Assembly (NCBI GenBank): GCA_963834425.1
Contig: CAWIBR010000013.1
Coordinates: forward strand, 186,001-250,000
Length of the DNA stretch: 64,000 nt
Source of the DNA: CAVURS01 sp963834425
GTDB lineage: Bacteria > Actinomycetota > Actinomycetes > Actinomycetales > CAVURS01
Direction: 5' to 3'
Below are positions 33,101 to 41,758 of this stretch, piece after piece. Both the position numbers and the translations under genes were made by a program. A model generated the notes under the pieces. It was not told where the DNA came from and did no database searches. It saw only the letters and a list, made by a program, of their open reading frames with translations. The first letter of the stretch is position 1; each line of letters begins with the position of its first letter.

Positions 33101-33950
33101 GGTGCTCGCCATGGTGCGTCGGCGTCGGCACGGTGTCGAAGGGGTCCCGGAACGGCACGTCCGCGCGCTGCTCCGGCGTGAGGTCGGCCTGGATGAACCA
33201 TTCGCGGCCGAAGACCCGTCGAAAGAGGGGTCGGGGCATTCGGATGAAGCCGGCCAGCGTGCGGTCCCCGCCGCCACCGGTGGCCTGGCTGGCGTGCGCG
33301 GCCATCGAGGCCCGCTTGGCGTCGGTGAAGCGGCGTACGTCGACCCGATGCGTGATCTCGGACGCCGGGCTGAAGGCTCGCTCGAAGGTCGTCGGGTCGA
33401 ACTCGGGCGGGAAGCGATAGACCTTGGTGGCCAACCGGATCGCGCGCAGCAGCTGGTCGCGCGGCACCGTCGCCTGTAACACCACGGGGGTGCCCGCCAA
33501 CTCCGCCGCCCGGCGCCCGACCTCGTGGACCCGCACGTGGTCCGGGTGCCCGTAACCGCCGTTCGCGTCGTACGTCGTGAGCACGTCCGCCTGCTCCTCG
33601 CGCAGGATCACCGCGAGGCGTTCGGCGGCCTCGTCCAGGTCCGCCCGGACGAAACAGACGTTGCCGGGCGGGTCGTCCCTGACGTCGGGCGGGAGCCCGG
33701 AGTCGGCGTACCCGAGGCACTCGACCCGGGAGACCCCGAGCGTGTCCGCGCTCAGCTGCAGCTCGGCCATCCGGCGCTCGCCGAGGCGGCCGTCGGCCGC
33801 ATGCGCATCGTCGGTCAGGCCGGCCTCGCCCTCGGTCGCCACGACCACGACCACTCGCCGGCCTTCGGCTGCGGCTAGCGCGAGCGTCCCCGAGACGAGC
33901 AGAGCCTCGTCGTCGGGGTGCGCGTGGAAGCTGACGAGCGTGCCGGACAT
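33093..33950 (-). CDS. PIG-L (LmbE) family zinc deacetylase
   Basis: A 285-residue PIG-L deacetylase. The zinc motif AHPDDE is at about residues 10-15 and the second metal-ligand block is YGHPDHVRVHEV near residue 140. Relatives include MshB and Mca of mycothiol metabolism and GlcNAc-diacylinositol deacetylases; this protein is shorter than MshB and lacks its typical middle part, so a mycothiol role is uncertain. ATG 33950 is preferred over the ATG at 33959 because AGAAAGG then sits 9 bases upstream; with the earlier ATG it would touch the start codon. It heads the PIG-L, Nudix, nucleotidyltransferase operon. Confidence 0.83.
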   Translation of the reverse strand: MSGTLVSFHAHPDDEALLVSGTLALAAAEGRRVVVVVATEGEAGLTDDAHAADGRLGERRMAELQLSADTLGVSRVECLGYADSGLPPDVRDDPPGNVCFVRADLDEAAERLAVILREEQADVLTTYDANGGYGHPDHVRVHEVGRRAAELAGTPVVLQATVPRDQLLRAIRLATKVYRFPPEFDPTTFERAFSPASEITHRVDVRRFTDAKRASMAAHASQATGGGGDRTLAGFIRMPRPLFRRVFGREWFIQADLTPEQRADVPFRDPFDTVPTPTHHGEHHG

Positions 33951-34017
33951 GGGGGTCATCCTTTCTCATCGGCGGCTGATCGGGGCCGCGCCGCTCGCGA
34001 GGTGCGAGGATCGCTCG

Positions 34018-35154
34018 GTGCGGATCGCCCACATCTCGGACTGTTACCTGCCCCGCCTGGGCGGCATCGAGGCCCAGGTCCACGGGTTGGCCCGGCGCCA
34101 GATCGCCGCCGGTCACGAGGTCACGGTGCTGACGGCGACCGCCGGGCCACACGGTGAACGGCACGGGGCGGTCGACGTGGTCGACGGCGTCCCGGTGCAT
34201 CGCCTCGCGATCCCACTGCCGTTCGGGGTGCCGGTGAACCCCTTCGCCCCGAGGGACGTCCGCGCGATCCTGCTCGCCGGCCGCTACGACGCCGTCCACG
34301 TCCACGCCGGGGTCGTGTCGCCCTTCGCGTACGACGGCCTCAAGGTCGCGCTCGACCTCGGCCGGCCGGTCGTGGTCACCTGGCACTGCGTGCTCGGCCA
34401 CAGCGAGCCCCTCGGTCGGGTCTGGGGACGGCTGCGGGACTGGTCGTCGCGGCCCATCGCCTTCACCGCGGTCAGCGATGTGGCGGCCGAGCCGCTGCGC
34501 CGGATCCTGGGAGCCGGCGCGGAGGTGCGGGTGCTCCCGAACGGCGTCGACGTCGCCGCCTGGCGGGCGCCCGCGATCGCTCACGGCGACGAAGTGCGGC
34601 TGGTCAGCGCCATGAGGCTGGCCCGGCGCAAGCGACCGATCCCGTTGCTGCGCATGGTCTCTGAGGTGCGCGACCGCGTGCCGCAGACGACCCCGATCCA
34701 GCTGTCGATCCTCGGGTCCGGCCCGCAGCGGGCCCTGATGCGGGCGGTCATTCGCCGGCACCGGATGACCGACTGGGTCGACCTGCCAGGCCGTCTCGAC
34801 CACACGGACCTGGTGGAGACCTACCGCCGCAGCGATGCCTACATCGCTCCGGCGCAGATGGAGTCATTCGGCATCGCCGCGATCGAAGCAAGGGCGGCGG
34901 GGCTGCCGATCGTGGCGCGTTCGGACAGCGGCATCCGCGAGTTCGTCGAGCACGACGTCGAGGGACTGCTGGCCGACGGCGACGAGGGGATGGTCGACGC
35001 CATCGCGCGGATGGTGACCGATCTGGCTCTGCGGCAACGAATCTCGGCGTACAACCACGCTCATCCGCCCTGGCAGGACTGGGACCACGTCGTGGCGGTT
35101 GCCGATCTGGAGTATGCCCGGGCGGCCCGGATCCTCGGCCGCGTGGCTGCATGA
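34018..35154 (+). CDS. GT4-family glycosyltransferase
   Basis: A 378-residue GT-B glycosyltransferase. N-terminal lobe: HISDCYLPRLGGIEAQVHGLARRQIAAGHEVTVLTA with the GG acceptor-side loop; C-terminal lobe: LVSAMRLARRKRP, LSILGSGPQRALM, and the donor site YIAPAQMESFGIAAIEARAAGLPIVARSDSGIREFV containing the E-x7-E pair. It transfers a sugar from a nucleotide donor to an unknown acceptor, likely at the membrane. The GTG at 34018 has GAGGAT 6 bases upstream; an ORF reaching further upstream runs antisense through the PIG-L gene and is rejected. A Nudix gene follows with ATGA overlap. Confidence 0.87.
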   Translation: MRIAHISDCYLPRLGGIEAQVHGLARRQIAAGHEVTVLTATAGPHGERHGAVDVVDGVPVHRLAIPLPFGVPVNPFAPRDVRAILLAGRYDAVHVHAGVVSPFAYDGLKVALDLGRPVVVTWHCVLGHSEPLGRVWGRLRDWSSRPIAFTAVSDVAAEPLRRILGAGAEVRVLPNGVDVAAWRAPAIAHGDEVRLVSAMRLARRKRPIPLLRMVSEVRDRVPQTTPIQLSILGSGPQRALMRAVIRRHRMTDWVDLPGRLDHTDLVETYRRSDAYIAPAQMESFGIAAIEARAAGLPIVARSDSGIREFVEHDVEGLLADGDEGMVDAIARMVTDLALRQRISAYNHAHPPWQDWDHVVAVADLEYARAARILGRVAA

Positions 35155-35603
35155 GCGACGGCGAGCCGGTGCGGCGCCAGCGACTCGCGGCCTACGCGAT
35201 GGTCGAGTCGGACGGGCGGATTCTGCTCACCCAGCTCTCTCACCGCACCGGGTGGCCCGGTGGTTGGACCCTCCCCGGCGGTGGGGTCGACCACGGCGAG
35301 GACCCGCATGACACGGTCGTCCGCGAGACCTACGAGGAGACCGGGCAGCACCTCAGCGACCCGGTCCTGGTCGACGTCGAGTCGGACCATTTCGAGGGGC
35401 TTTCACCTCGGGGCGAGCTCGAGGACTTTCATGCCGTGCGGCTGCTCTTCCGCGGCACCATCGCCGAGCCGGGCGCGCCGGTGGTCCACGACGTGGGCGG
35501 CACCACCTCGGATGCCCGGTGGGTGCCGCTCGACGAGGCCGACGACCTCGACCTGGTCCAGCTGGCCCGGACCGCGGTCACCCGGCTGCGCGCCGAACGC
35601 TGA
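35151..35603 (+). CDS. Nudix hydrolase
   Basis: A 150-residue Nudix protein with a complete box, GGGVDHGEDPHDTVVRETYEETG, at about residues 43-65, preceded by TGWPGGWTLP. It is coupled by ATGA to the glycosyltransferase gene, so its substrate may be a nucleotide or nucleotide sugar from that pathway, though this is only inferred. Length and fold are ordinary for the family. The second Nudix enzyme of this neighbourhood (32591-33100) has a different N-terminus. Confidence 0.85.
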   Translation: MSDGEPVRRQRLAAYAMVESDGRILLTQLSHRTGWPGGWTLPGGGVDHGEDPHDTVVRETYEETGQHLSDPVLVDVESDHFEGLSPRGELEDFHAVRLLFRGTIAEPGAPVVHDVGGTTSDARWVPLDEADDLDLVQLARTAVTRLRAER

Positions 35604-35610
35604 CCCGACG

Positions 35611-35616
35611 TACGGT
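35611..35616 (+). promoter_or_regulatory. -10 box of apparent leaderless transcript (hydroquinone reductase)
   Basis: TACGGT, 6 bases before the ATG at 35623; it supports that ATG as the true start despite the frameshift behind it. Confidence 0.5.
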
Positions 35617-35622
35617 CGGGGG

Positions 35623-36599
35623 ATGACCAGCAGCACCACGCGAGGCGCCCCGGCAGTCGGCGTCGAGGCGACCAGCAGCGGTGAGTTCCGTCAGGCAGGG
35701 CAACCGGTTCGCCGACCGGATCACCGCCGACAGCGACAGTGCTCCCGGAGAGGGGCCGGACGCGCAGGGTCGTTGGCCGGTAGAGCCCGGCCGCTACCGG
35801 CTGGTCGTCTCGCTGGCCTGCCCCTGGGCGCATCGGCAGATCATCGTGCGCCGGCTGCTCGGGCTGGAGGACGCGATCTCGCTGGCCGTCGTCGACCCGA
35901 TCCGGGACGAACGCGGCTGGCGGTTCTGGCTGGACGAGGGCCACCGCGACCCGGTGCTGGACATCGAGTACCTCAGCGAGGCCTATCTGCGCACCGACCC
36001 GACGTACGACGGCCGGGTCACCGTGCCCGCGATCATCGACACGGCGAGCGGGCTGGTGGTCACCAACGACTACCCGCAGATCAGCTTGGACCTCTCGACC
36101 GAATGGCGGGCCTTCCACCGCCAGGGCGCGCCCGACCTCTATCCCGAGGCCCTGCGGGCCGAGATGGACCCACTCATCGAGGCCATCTTCCGGGACGTCA
36201 ACAACGGGGTCTACCGCTGCGGCTTCGCGACCTCGCAGGCGGCCTACGAGCGGGCGTACGACGCACTGTTCGCGCGAGCTGGACGAACTCGAGGCCCGGC
36301 TGGCTGACCGCCGGTTCCTGATGGGGGAGCAGATCACCGAGGTCGACATCCGGCTCTTCACGACCCTGGTCCGCTTCGACGCGGTCTACCACGGCCACTT
36401 CAAGTGCAACCGGGTCAAGCTGACCGAGCTGCCCAACCTCTGGCGCTACGCTCGAGACCTGTTCTCGCACAACGGCTTTGGCGAGACAGTGAACTTCGAC
36501 CAGATCAAGCGGCACTACTACCTGACCCACGACATGATCAACCCCACCGGCATCGTCCCGAAGGGGCCCGACCCCCGGGTCTGGGCGACGCCGCTCTAG
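35623..36599 (+). CDS. glutathionyl-hydroquinone reductase-like protein (YqjG/ECM4 type), two frameshifts
   Basis: 325 residues after removing two bases. The N-terminal thioredoxin-like domain has the catalytic CPWAH (SLACPWAHRQIIVRRLLGL), then the family's VPAIIDTASGLVVTNDYPQI; the GST-type C-terminal domain has ELEARLADRRFLMGEQITEVDIRLFTTLVRFDAVYHGHFKCN and ends HYYLTHDMINPTGIVPKGP. Frame breaks lie at about 35688 (GAGTTCCGTC would be GAGTTCGTC, restoring EFVRQGNRF) and 36276. Family members reduce glutathionyl-hydroquinones; actinobacteria generally use mycothiol, so a mycothiol adduct is a likelier substrate. Confidence 0.85.
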
Positions 36600-37015
36600 C
36601 GCCGTTTGCGGGCCAGTCCGGCAATCCCCCAGGCGACGAGCGCCGCGCCGACCGCGAGCAGGACGACGGGCACGAGGACCCCGAGGTTGATGTCGACGTC
36701 GCTGACCTGATGCACGATGGCCAGCGTCGCCACCAAGGCCAGGATCAGCCCCCACAGCACCGTCGGCACCGACGGGCCGAGCCGACGGGTGTCGGTGCTG
36801 GGGCCGGCGGAGGCCATCGCCATCAGTGGCGGGGTCGTCGGCGGCCGGTAGCCGCCGGTCGGTGCCGGCTCGGAGTCGACCGCGGGTCCGTCGGCCGGGA
36901 TCTCGGTGCCGATCAGGGTGGTCTCAGCGGTCACGGTTGGCTCCTCGTTCATGGGCTCGGGTTCGGGCCGGGACTGGTTCGCCGCGTCGTACGCCGGCTG
37001 GCTCGGGTCGCTCAC
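36596..37015 (-). CDS. small two-helix membrane protein of the PspC locus
   Basis: A 139-residue protein with a long disordered, acidic/Pro-rich N-terminus and two C-terminal membrane helices: VPTVLWGLILALVATLAIV and LGVLVPVVLLAVGAALVAWGIAGLARKRR. The GTG at 37015 overlaps the stop of the large PspC protein by GTGA, so it is the last gene of that unit. No named family is recognised. It may be a small membrane subunit of the envelope-stress system. The last 4 bases overlap the end of the convergent hydroquinone reductase gene. Confidence 0.7.
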   Translation of the reverse strand: MSDPSQPAYDAANQSRPEPEPMNEEPTVTAETTLIGTEIPADGPAVDSEPAPTGGYRPPTTPPLMAMASAGPSTDTRRLGPSVPTVLWGLILALVATLAIVHQVSDVDINLGVLVPVVLLAVGAALVAWGIAGLARKRR

Positions 37016-38592
37016 GGTGTCACCTGCTGGATGTCGATCTCGCCGACGCCAACCTTGGCGTCGACAATCAGCTGAGGCGCGCCCGCGCCGACCGTGACCG
37101 TGCGTTTGATGCTCGCGCCGCCGAGGTTCCCGTGGTCGTCGTTGCCCGCGAACTGGCTCCCGTCGTGGACGTTCTGGCTGTTCGTGGTGACCGTGACCGC
37201 CTGCGGCTTGGGCAGGGAGCCCGCCCCGGCCGACGTACGCACGAGGACCGAGATCCCCTCGGGGACCTTGACGGTCAGCTGGCCGATGCCGACGGTGGCC
37301 TTCACGGTGATCGGGTCGGCCGCGCTCAGCGGGGTCTGCGCCAGGTCGCTGAGGTCGAGGGTCGCGTGCCCGATGCCGAGCGCGAAGCCGCCGCTGGCCT
37401 CGGCCGCCGTGACCGGACGCCAGGTCCCCTCGCCGACCAGCTGCGTGTGGTCGGCCTTGGGGACGATGCTCGCGCCGATGGTGCCGATCAGAGCGATCAG
37501 GGCGAAGAGGGTGACGATCCCCGACCGGCGACCGAGCACGCCGCCGATGATCAGTGCGAGCGCGATGATCCCCAGTGCGACGGCCCAGGCGATCGCCGCC
37601 GTGCTCACCGAGTAATCGCCGTTCCGGGTGATCACCACCGCCAGGCCGGCGCCGACGAGCGCGAGGCCGCCGACCAATGCGGCGAACCCGCCGAGGGAGG
37701 GCCGCCGGGTTCGGGTCGGCGCCACCGGGGCCGCGCCACCGACGTACGGCGGGACGGGGGCCGGTGCCGTGAGGGTCGCCGCCCCGCCGTACGCCGGGTA
37801 GGTCGCGGTCATCGCCGGGCCGGGCTGGCTCGTGGCGGCCGAGCCCGTGGCTCCGGTCGGGGGCGCCGGCGGGGCCGGGTTGTCCGCGGCGGAGGGGTCG
37901 GTAGGGGCGGCGGGGGATTGAGCGGGCTGGGGCGCGGGTGGGTAGCCCGGGCCGCCTGAGTAGCCGGGGCCGCCCGGGTAGCCGGGATAGCCCGAATATC
38001 CGGCAGAGCCAGGCCCCGGCGTGCCGGAGCCGCGGCCGCGGACGGCCAGGTAGACCACGAGGACGACGACGGCGATCACGACCGCGGTGCCGGTGATCCC
38101 CCAGAGCAGACCGAAGAGTCCGCTGTGCCAACCCCAGCCGAGGCCCCAGTGGCCACCGCTCGGCCCGCCGAAGGACAGCAGCGTGACGATGATGGCGCCG
38201 ATGGCTCCGGCGTCGACCTTGCCGTGCAGGACCTGCTCGCCGTGAATCCGGCCGTCGGGCTCGGGCAGCAGGAGCCAGGCCAGCCCGTAGAGCAGGCCGC
38301 CGATCCCGCCGAAGATCGCGAGGACCACGGCGACGACCCGGACAACCGTGGGGTCGATGCCGGTGCGTTCGGCGATCCCGCCGCAGACCCCGCCGACCAC
38401 CCGGTGCTGCGAGCGGTGCAGCCCGGTCCCGCGGATGGCGTCGAAGAAGCGGGTCAGGCCCGGTCGTCCGTCCGGCGGCCCTGGCTGCGACGGCTGGCTC
38501 GACTGACTCGGGTCAGCGGCCGCCGGACCGGTGGGCCCGGGCGGCGGCGGCGGGGCGGCGCCGTAGGGCGGGAGGTTGCTCGTGTCGTTCAT
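37012..38592 (-). CDS. PspC-domain protein with LiaF-like C-terminal domain
   Basis: A 526-residue membrane protein. A Pro-rich start is followed by a PspC domain at about residues 60-115 (RSQHRVVGGVCGGIAERTGIDPTVVRVVAVVLAIFGGIGGLLYGLAWLLLPEP), another membrane pair, a Gly/Pro/Tyr-rich repeat linker (YSGYPGYPGGPGYSGGPGYP), about four more helices, and a C-terminal beta-rich domain (VKATVGIGQLTVKVPEGISVLV, KVGVGEIDIQ) like that of LiaF and DUF4097-type proteins. It is divergent from a PspC histidine kinase gene; together with the response regulator this resembles LiaF-LiaS-LiaR. ATG 38592 has GACAGT 6 bases upstream. Confidence 0.82.
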   Translation of the reverse strand: MNDTSNLPPYGAAPPPPPGPTGPAAADPSQSSQPSQPGPPDGRPGLTRFFDAIRGTGLHRSQHRVVGGVCGGIAERTGIDPTVVRVVAVVLAIFGGIGGLLYGLAWLLLPEPDGRIHGEQVLHGKVDAGAIGAIIVTLLSFGGPSGGHWGLGWGWHSGLFGLLWGITGTAVVIAVVVLVVYLAVRGRGSGTPGPGSAGYSGYPGYPGGPGYSGGPGYPPAPQPAQSPAAPTDPSAADNPAPPAPPTGATGSAATSQPGPAMTATYPAYGGAATLTAPAPVPPYVGGAAPVAPTRTRRPSLGGFAALVGGLALVGAGLAVVITRNGDYSVSTAAIAWAVALGIIALALIIGGVLGRRSGIVTLFALIALIGTIGASIVPKADHTQLVGEGTWRPVTAAEASGGFALGIGHATLDLSDLAQTPLSAADPITVKATVGIGQLTVKVPEGISVLVRTSAGAGSLPKPQAVTVTTNSQNVHDGSQFAGNDDHGNLGGASIKRTVTVGAGAPQLIVDAKVGVGEIDIQQVTP

Positions 38593-38767
38593 AGGTCCAC
38601 TGTCGTCGGCGCTTGTCCGCCGCACCATCGGGCGTCACCCTGAGCCGACCCTGGTCGCCGGCCGGTTCGGCCGAGAGCTCTCTCGGGGTTTCTCGGGGTC
38701 GGGGTTCGGGGCGAGCCCAGGGTCGGTCCCTGACGCTCGAGGGCGCGCGGCGGGCCAGGATGGTCCC

Positions 38768-40288
38768 GTGCCCGACTCCACCGGGCCGGTGCTCCCGCCC
38801 GGCCGCGTTGCTCCACCCCCGCCGGTGACCGCACCCGTTTTCGGGTCCGGTAGCCGGCCGGGATGGAGCACCGCCAACGGCACGGGCCCCGCGGCGCCGA
38901 CCGCGCCGGCCCCGCCCGTCGGCCCGGCCGGCCCGCCCGCGCCTCCGGTCCGGCCGAGCCTGCGCCGGCCCAGCCAGGGGAGGGTCCTGGCCGGGGTGGC
39001 CGCCGGGCTGGCCGAGCATCTGGACCTGCCCGTGCGGGCGATCCGGATCGCCTTCGTGGTGGGTTCGATCGTCACCGGCGGCGCGGGCATCGTCGCCTAC
39101 GTCCTGCTCTGGGCGCTGACCCCGCAGCAGACCGCCGACCCCGCGGCGCCCAAGCGCCCGGGGCGGGTCCGGGGCGACGCGCCCTACACCGCGGGGTACG
39201 GCGGGTATGTCGGAGCGGGCGGGGCCAGCGCCCCCACCGAAGCGAAGCCGCCCCGCGCCGCCGGTGGGTTGAGCCGGGAGCGCGTGCAGGCATTGGTCGG
39301 CGGCACGATCCTGGTCGCCGCCGCCCTGGTCTGGCTGCTCTCCCGCGCGGGACTGAACGTGCACGCCGAGATCTGGGTGCCGGTGCTCGTTCTGCTGGTC
39401 GGTGCGGGAATCGCGTTGCGGCAGCTGGACATCAGCGAACGCGCACGGTGGCTGACGCCGGCCGGCGGCTCGCAACGGGTCGGCCTCCTGCGGTTGGCCG
39501 CCGGTGTCGTCCTGGCCGTCGTCGGCATCCTGCTCCTCGTCGCTCGCGGCACTCGCGCGAGCGACTTCGTGCCGATCGTGGTCGCCTCGCTCGCGGTGCT
39601 GCTCGGCGTGGGCCTGGTGCTCGCACCGTGGGGGCTGCGGCTGTGGCGCGACCTGGAGCGCGAGCGGGCGTTGCGCGTACGCGAAGCCGAGCGGGCCGAG
39701 ATCGCGGCGCACCTGCACGACTCCGTGTTGCAGACCCTCGCCCTGATCCAGCGCAAGCCGGGTGACGCCGCCGAGGTGGCCCGGCTGGCCCGCGCCCAGG
39801 AGCGCGAGCTGCGGGACTGGCTCTATGCCGGCACGCCGGCCGGCGCCGAGACGCTGCAGGTCGCCGTGCGCGAGGTGGTGGCCGAGGTCGAGGACGCCCA
39901 CGGCGTGCCGGTCGACCTGGTCGTGGTGGGCGACCGGCCGGTCGACGAGGCGGCCCGCGCGCTGGTGCAGGCGTTGCGCGAGGCGCTGCTCAACGCCGTA
40001 CGCCATGGGCGGCCGCCCGTCTCGGCCTACGTCGAGTCGAGCTCCGACGGGGTCAGCGCGTTCGTCCGGGACCGCGGCGACGGCTTCCGGCCCGAGGACG
40101 TGCCGGCCGACCGGCTCGGCGTGCGAGAGTCGATCATCGGTCGGATGCATCGACACGGCGGTTGGGCCGAGGTCCGGCGGGTCGAGGCTGGCGGCACCGA
40201 GGTCCGGCTGGAGCTGCCGGCCGAAACTAGCGGCGTACCAACGGAATCCGCCGATCCGGCGGATGCCGCAGATCCGAAAGGCGAGTGA
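38768..40288 (+). CDS. PspC-domain sensor histidine kinase (LiaS-like)
   Basis: A 506-residue membrane kinase. After a Pro-rich N-terminus comes a PspC domain (SLRRPSQGRVLAGVAAGLAEHLDLPVRAIRIAFVVGSIVTGGAGIVAYVLLWALTP), then about four helices, a HisKA_3 dimerisation helix with the phospho-acceptor in AEIAAHLHDSVLQTLALIQ, and a HATPase domain with EALLNAVRHG and VRDRGDGF. It phosphorylates the response regulator encoded immediately downstream. GTG 38768 has CAGGAT 6 bases upstream, and 175 bases separate it from the divergent PspC/LiaF-like gene. Cell-envelope damage is the expected signal, by analogy only. Confidence 0.88.
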   Translation: MPDSTGPVLPPGRVAPPPPVTAPVFGSGSRPGWSTANGTGPAAPTAPAPPVGPAGPPAPPVRPSLRRPSQGRVLAGVAAGLAEHLDLPVRAIRIAFVVGSIVTGGAGIVAYVLLWALTPQQTADPAAPKRPGRVRGDAPYTAGYGGYVGAGGASAPTEAKPPRAAGGLSRERVQALVGGTILVAAALVWLLSRAGLNVHAEIWVPVLVLLVGAGIALRQLDISERARWLTPAGGSQRVGLLRLAAGVVLAVVGILLLVARGTRASDFVPIVVASLAVLLGVGLVLAPWGLRLWRDLERERALRVREAERAEIAAHLHDSVLQTLALIQRKPGDAAEVARLARAQERELRDWLYAGTPAGAETLQVAVREVVAEVEDAHGVPVDLVVVGDRPVDEAARALVQALREALLNAVRHGRPPVSAYVESSSDGVSAFVRDRGDGFRPEDVPADRLGVRESIIGRMHRHGGWAEVRRVEAGGTEVRLELPAETSGVPTESADPADAADPKGE

Positions 40289-40293
40289 GCGCG

Positions 40294-40950
40294 ATGCGCG
40301 TGGTGCTGGTCGATGACCACCGGATGTTCCGGACCGGGGTCCGCGCCGAGCTGGCGCGCGACCTGGACATCGTGGGGGAGGCCGACACCGTGGATTCGGC
40401 GATCGAGGTCGTCGCTCGCGAGCGCCCCGACGTCGTGCTGCTCGACGTCCATCTCCCCGGTGGCGACGGTGGCGGTGGAGCCGAGGTGCTGACCCGTTCG
40501 GCCGGCCTGACCACGGCGGCTGGGGAGCCCGTGCGGTTCCTGGCCCTGAGCGTCTCGGACGCCGCCGAGGACGTGATCGCCGTGATCCGGGCCGGGGCTC
40601 GGGGCTACGTCACCAAGACCGTCGACGGCGACGAGCTGTCCAGCGCCGTACGCCGCGTGGCGAGCGGCGACGCCGTCTTCAGCCCCCGCTTGGCCGGCTT
40701 CGTGCTCGACGCGTTCGGCACCGGGGCGGGGGATCTGGCCGTCGTCGACGAGGAGCTCGACCGGCTCAGCGCCCGTGAACGCGAGGTGATGCGGCTGATC
40801 GCGCGCGGCTACGCCTACAAGGAGGTCGCGAAGGAGCTGTTCATCTCGGTCAAGACGGTCGAGACCCACGTCTCCTCGGTCCTGCGCAAGCTGCAGCTCT
40901 CCAGCCGCCACGAGCTGACCCGCTGGGCCGCCGACCGCCGCCTCCTCTGA
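40294..40950 (+). CDS. NarL/LuxR-family response regulator (LiaR-like)
   Basis: A 218-residue regulator. Receiver: DD in VVLVDDHRMFR, phospho-acceptor Asp in VVLLDVHLPGGDGGG, Thr/Ser in LALSVSD, Lys in YVTKTVDG. Output: LuxR helix-turn-helix LSAREREVMRLIARGYAYKEVAKELFISVKTVETHVSSVLRKL. ATG 40294 is preferred to the GTG at 40285 because AAAGG then lies 12 rather than 3 bases upstream, although the GTG would give the GTGA overlap usual in this window. Partner kinase is directly upstream. Likely targets include the divergent PspC operon. Confidence 0.88.
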   Translation: MRVVLVDDHRMFRTGVRAELARDLDIVGEADTVDSAIEVVARERPDVVLLDVHLPGGDGGGGAEVLTRSAGLTTAAGEPVRFLALSVSDAAEDVIAVIRAGARGYVTKTVDGDELSSAVRRVASGDAVFSPRLAGFVLDAFGTGAGDLAVVDEELDRLSAREREVMRLIARGYAYKEVAKELFISVKTVETHVSSVLRKLQLSSRHELTRWAADRRLL

Positions 40951-40990
40951 CCCGCGTTGTCTCGAGCAACAGTACGGCGTACGGCGGGCG

Positions 40991-41716
40991 TCAGGCGATC
41001 GCGATGGTGCGGAAGGACTCGGCGTAGCGGCCGTCGGGAAGGCCGAAGCGGGTCGCGGTGCCGCCGGCCCAGGTGCGCAGCATCTCCTCCAGGTCGGGGC
41101 GGTGCCCGGTCTGGCTGACGTGGGCCTTCAAGGCGGCCACCTTCCGGGAGAACGTCTCGGTGATGTCCACGACGTGCTCGGACTGCGGGTCGGCCATCAG
41201 CCAGAGCTCCGGCACGGTCCAGGCCTCGAGGGCCTCGTCGGCCAGCAGCTCCGGGAACGCGAACGGGTTGCGCGCCGCCGGGTAGACCGCCCGCACCGTC
41301 GCCTCGCCGGCCGCCATGTGATCCGGGTGCGAGGCGCCGAGCCGCTCCCACCAGCGCTCCGGGCTCGCGGTGAGCACCCGCCGCGGGCGGACCTGGCGGA
41401 TCACCCGGACGATGTCCCGGATCAGCCCCTGGCTGACCTCGAGCGTGCCGTCGGCGTACCCGTCCAGGAACCGTACGTCGCTGACCCCGACCTCGGCCGC
41501 GGCCGCGCGCTGCTCCCGCTCACGCAAGGCGGGCATCTCGTGCCGGGGCGTGTCGTCGAAGCCGCCGGCGTCGCCCCTGGTGCAGAGCAGGTAGGTCACG
41601 GCGATCCCGGCGTCGACCCAGGTCGCCACCGTGCCCGAGGCACCGAAGTCCACGTCGTCCGGGTGGGCGACCACGACCAGCGCCCGCTCCACCTCGCTGT
41701 CCGGAATCGTCGCCAC
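40991..41716 (-). CDS. PIG-L family deacetylase
   Basis: A 241-residue PIG-L protein. The metal motif is AHPDDVDFGASGT (about residues 17-29) and the second block ASHPDHMAAGEATV near residue 148. This HPDDVDF subtype is common in actinobacteria and is related to Mca/LmbE-type amidases; substrate unknown. The GTG at 41716 is preceded by TACAGT at 6 bases, marking the start; a reading of over 1000 residues that runs on antisense through pcrA is an artefact. It is divergent from pcrA with only 42 bases between starts, so the two promoters overlap. Confidence 0.83.
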   Translation of the reverse strand: MATIPDSEVERALVVVAHPDDVDFGASGTVATWVDAGIAVTYLLCTRGDAGGFDDTPRHEMPALREREQRAAAAEVGVSDVRFLDGYADGTLEVSQGLIRDIVRVIRQVRPRRVLTASPERWWERLGASHPDHMAAGEATVRAVYPAARNPFAFPELLADEALEAWTVPELWLMADPQSEHVVDITETFSRKVAALKAHVSQTGHRPDLEEMLRTWAGGTATRFGLPDGRYAESFRTIAIA

Positions 41717-41722
41717 GCGGGC

Positions 41723-41728
41723 ACTGTA
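41723..41728 (-). promoter_or_regulatory. -10 box of PIG-L deacetylase gene
   Basis: Minus-strand TACAGT, 6 bases before the GTG at 41716. Only 15 bases separate it from the plus-strand TAGGCT of pcrA. Confidence 0.5.
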
Positions 41729-41743
41729 GTCGGAGCCGGCCCG

Positions 41744-41749
41744 TAGGCT
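41744..41749 (+). promoter_or_regulatory. -10 box of pcrA
   Basis: TAGGCT, 9 bases before the ATG at 41759, back-to-back with the promoter of the divergent deacetylase gene. Confidence 0.45.
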
Positions 41750-41758
41750 GGGCCGGCA

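Noticed and set aside
31341..33950. Possible defence island built from EVE, nucleotidyltransferase and Nudix genes
   Set aside because: The nucleotidyltransferase has the sugar-1-phosphate signature, not a CD-NTase or MNT fold; the Nudix and PIG-L genes are ordinary; no nuclease, helicase or effector accompanies them.
40951..40990. Third copy of the palindromic repeat family
   Set aside because: It has TTGTCTCGAGCAA and GTACGGCGTACGGCGG, recalling the flanks of the repeat, but no CGGTGATC/GATC core and is too short.
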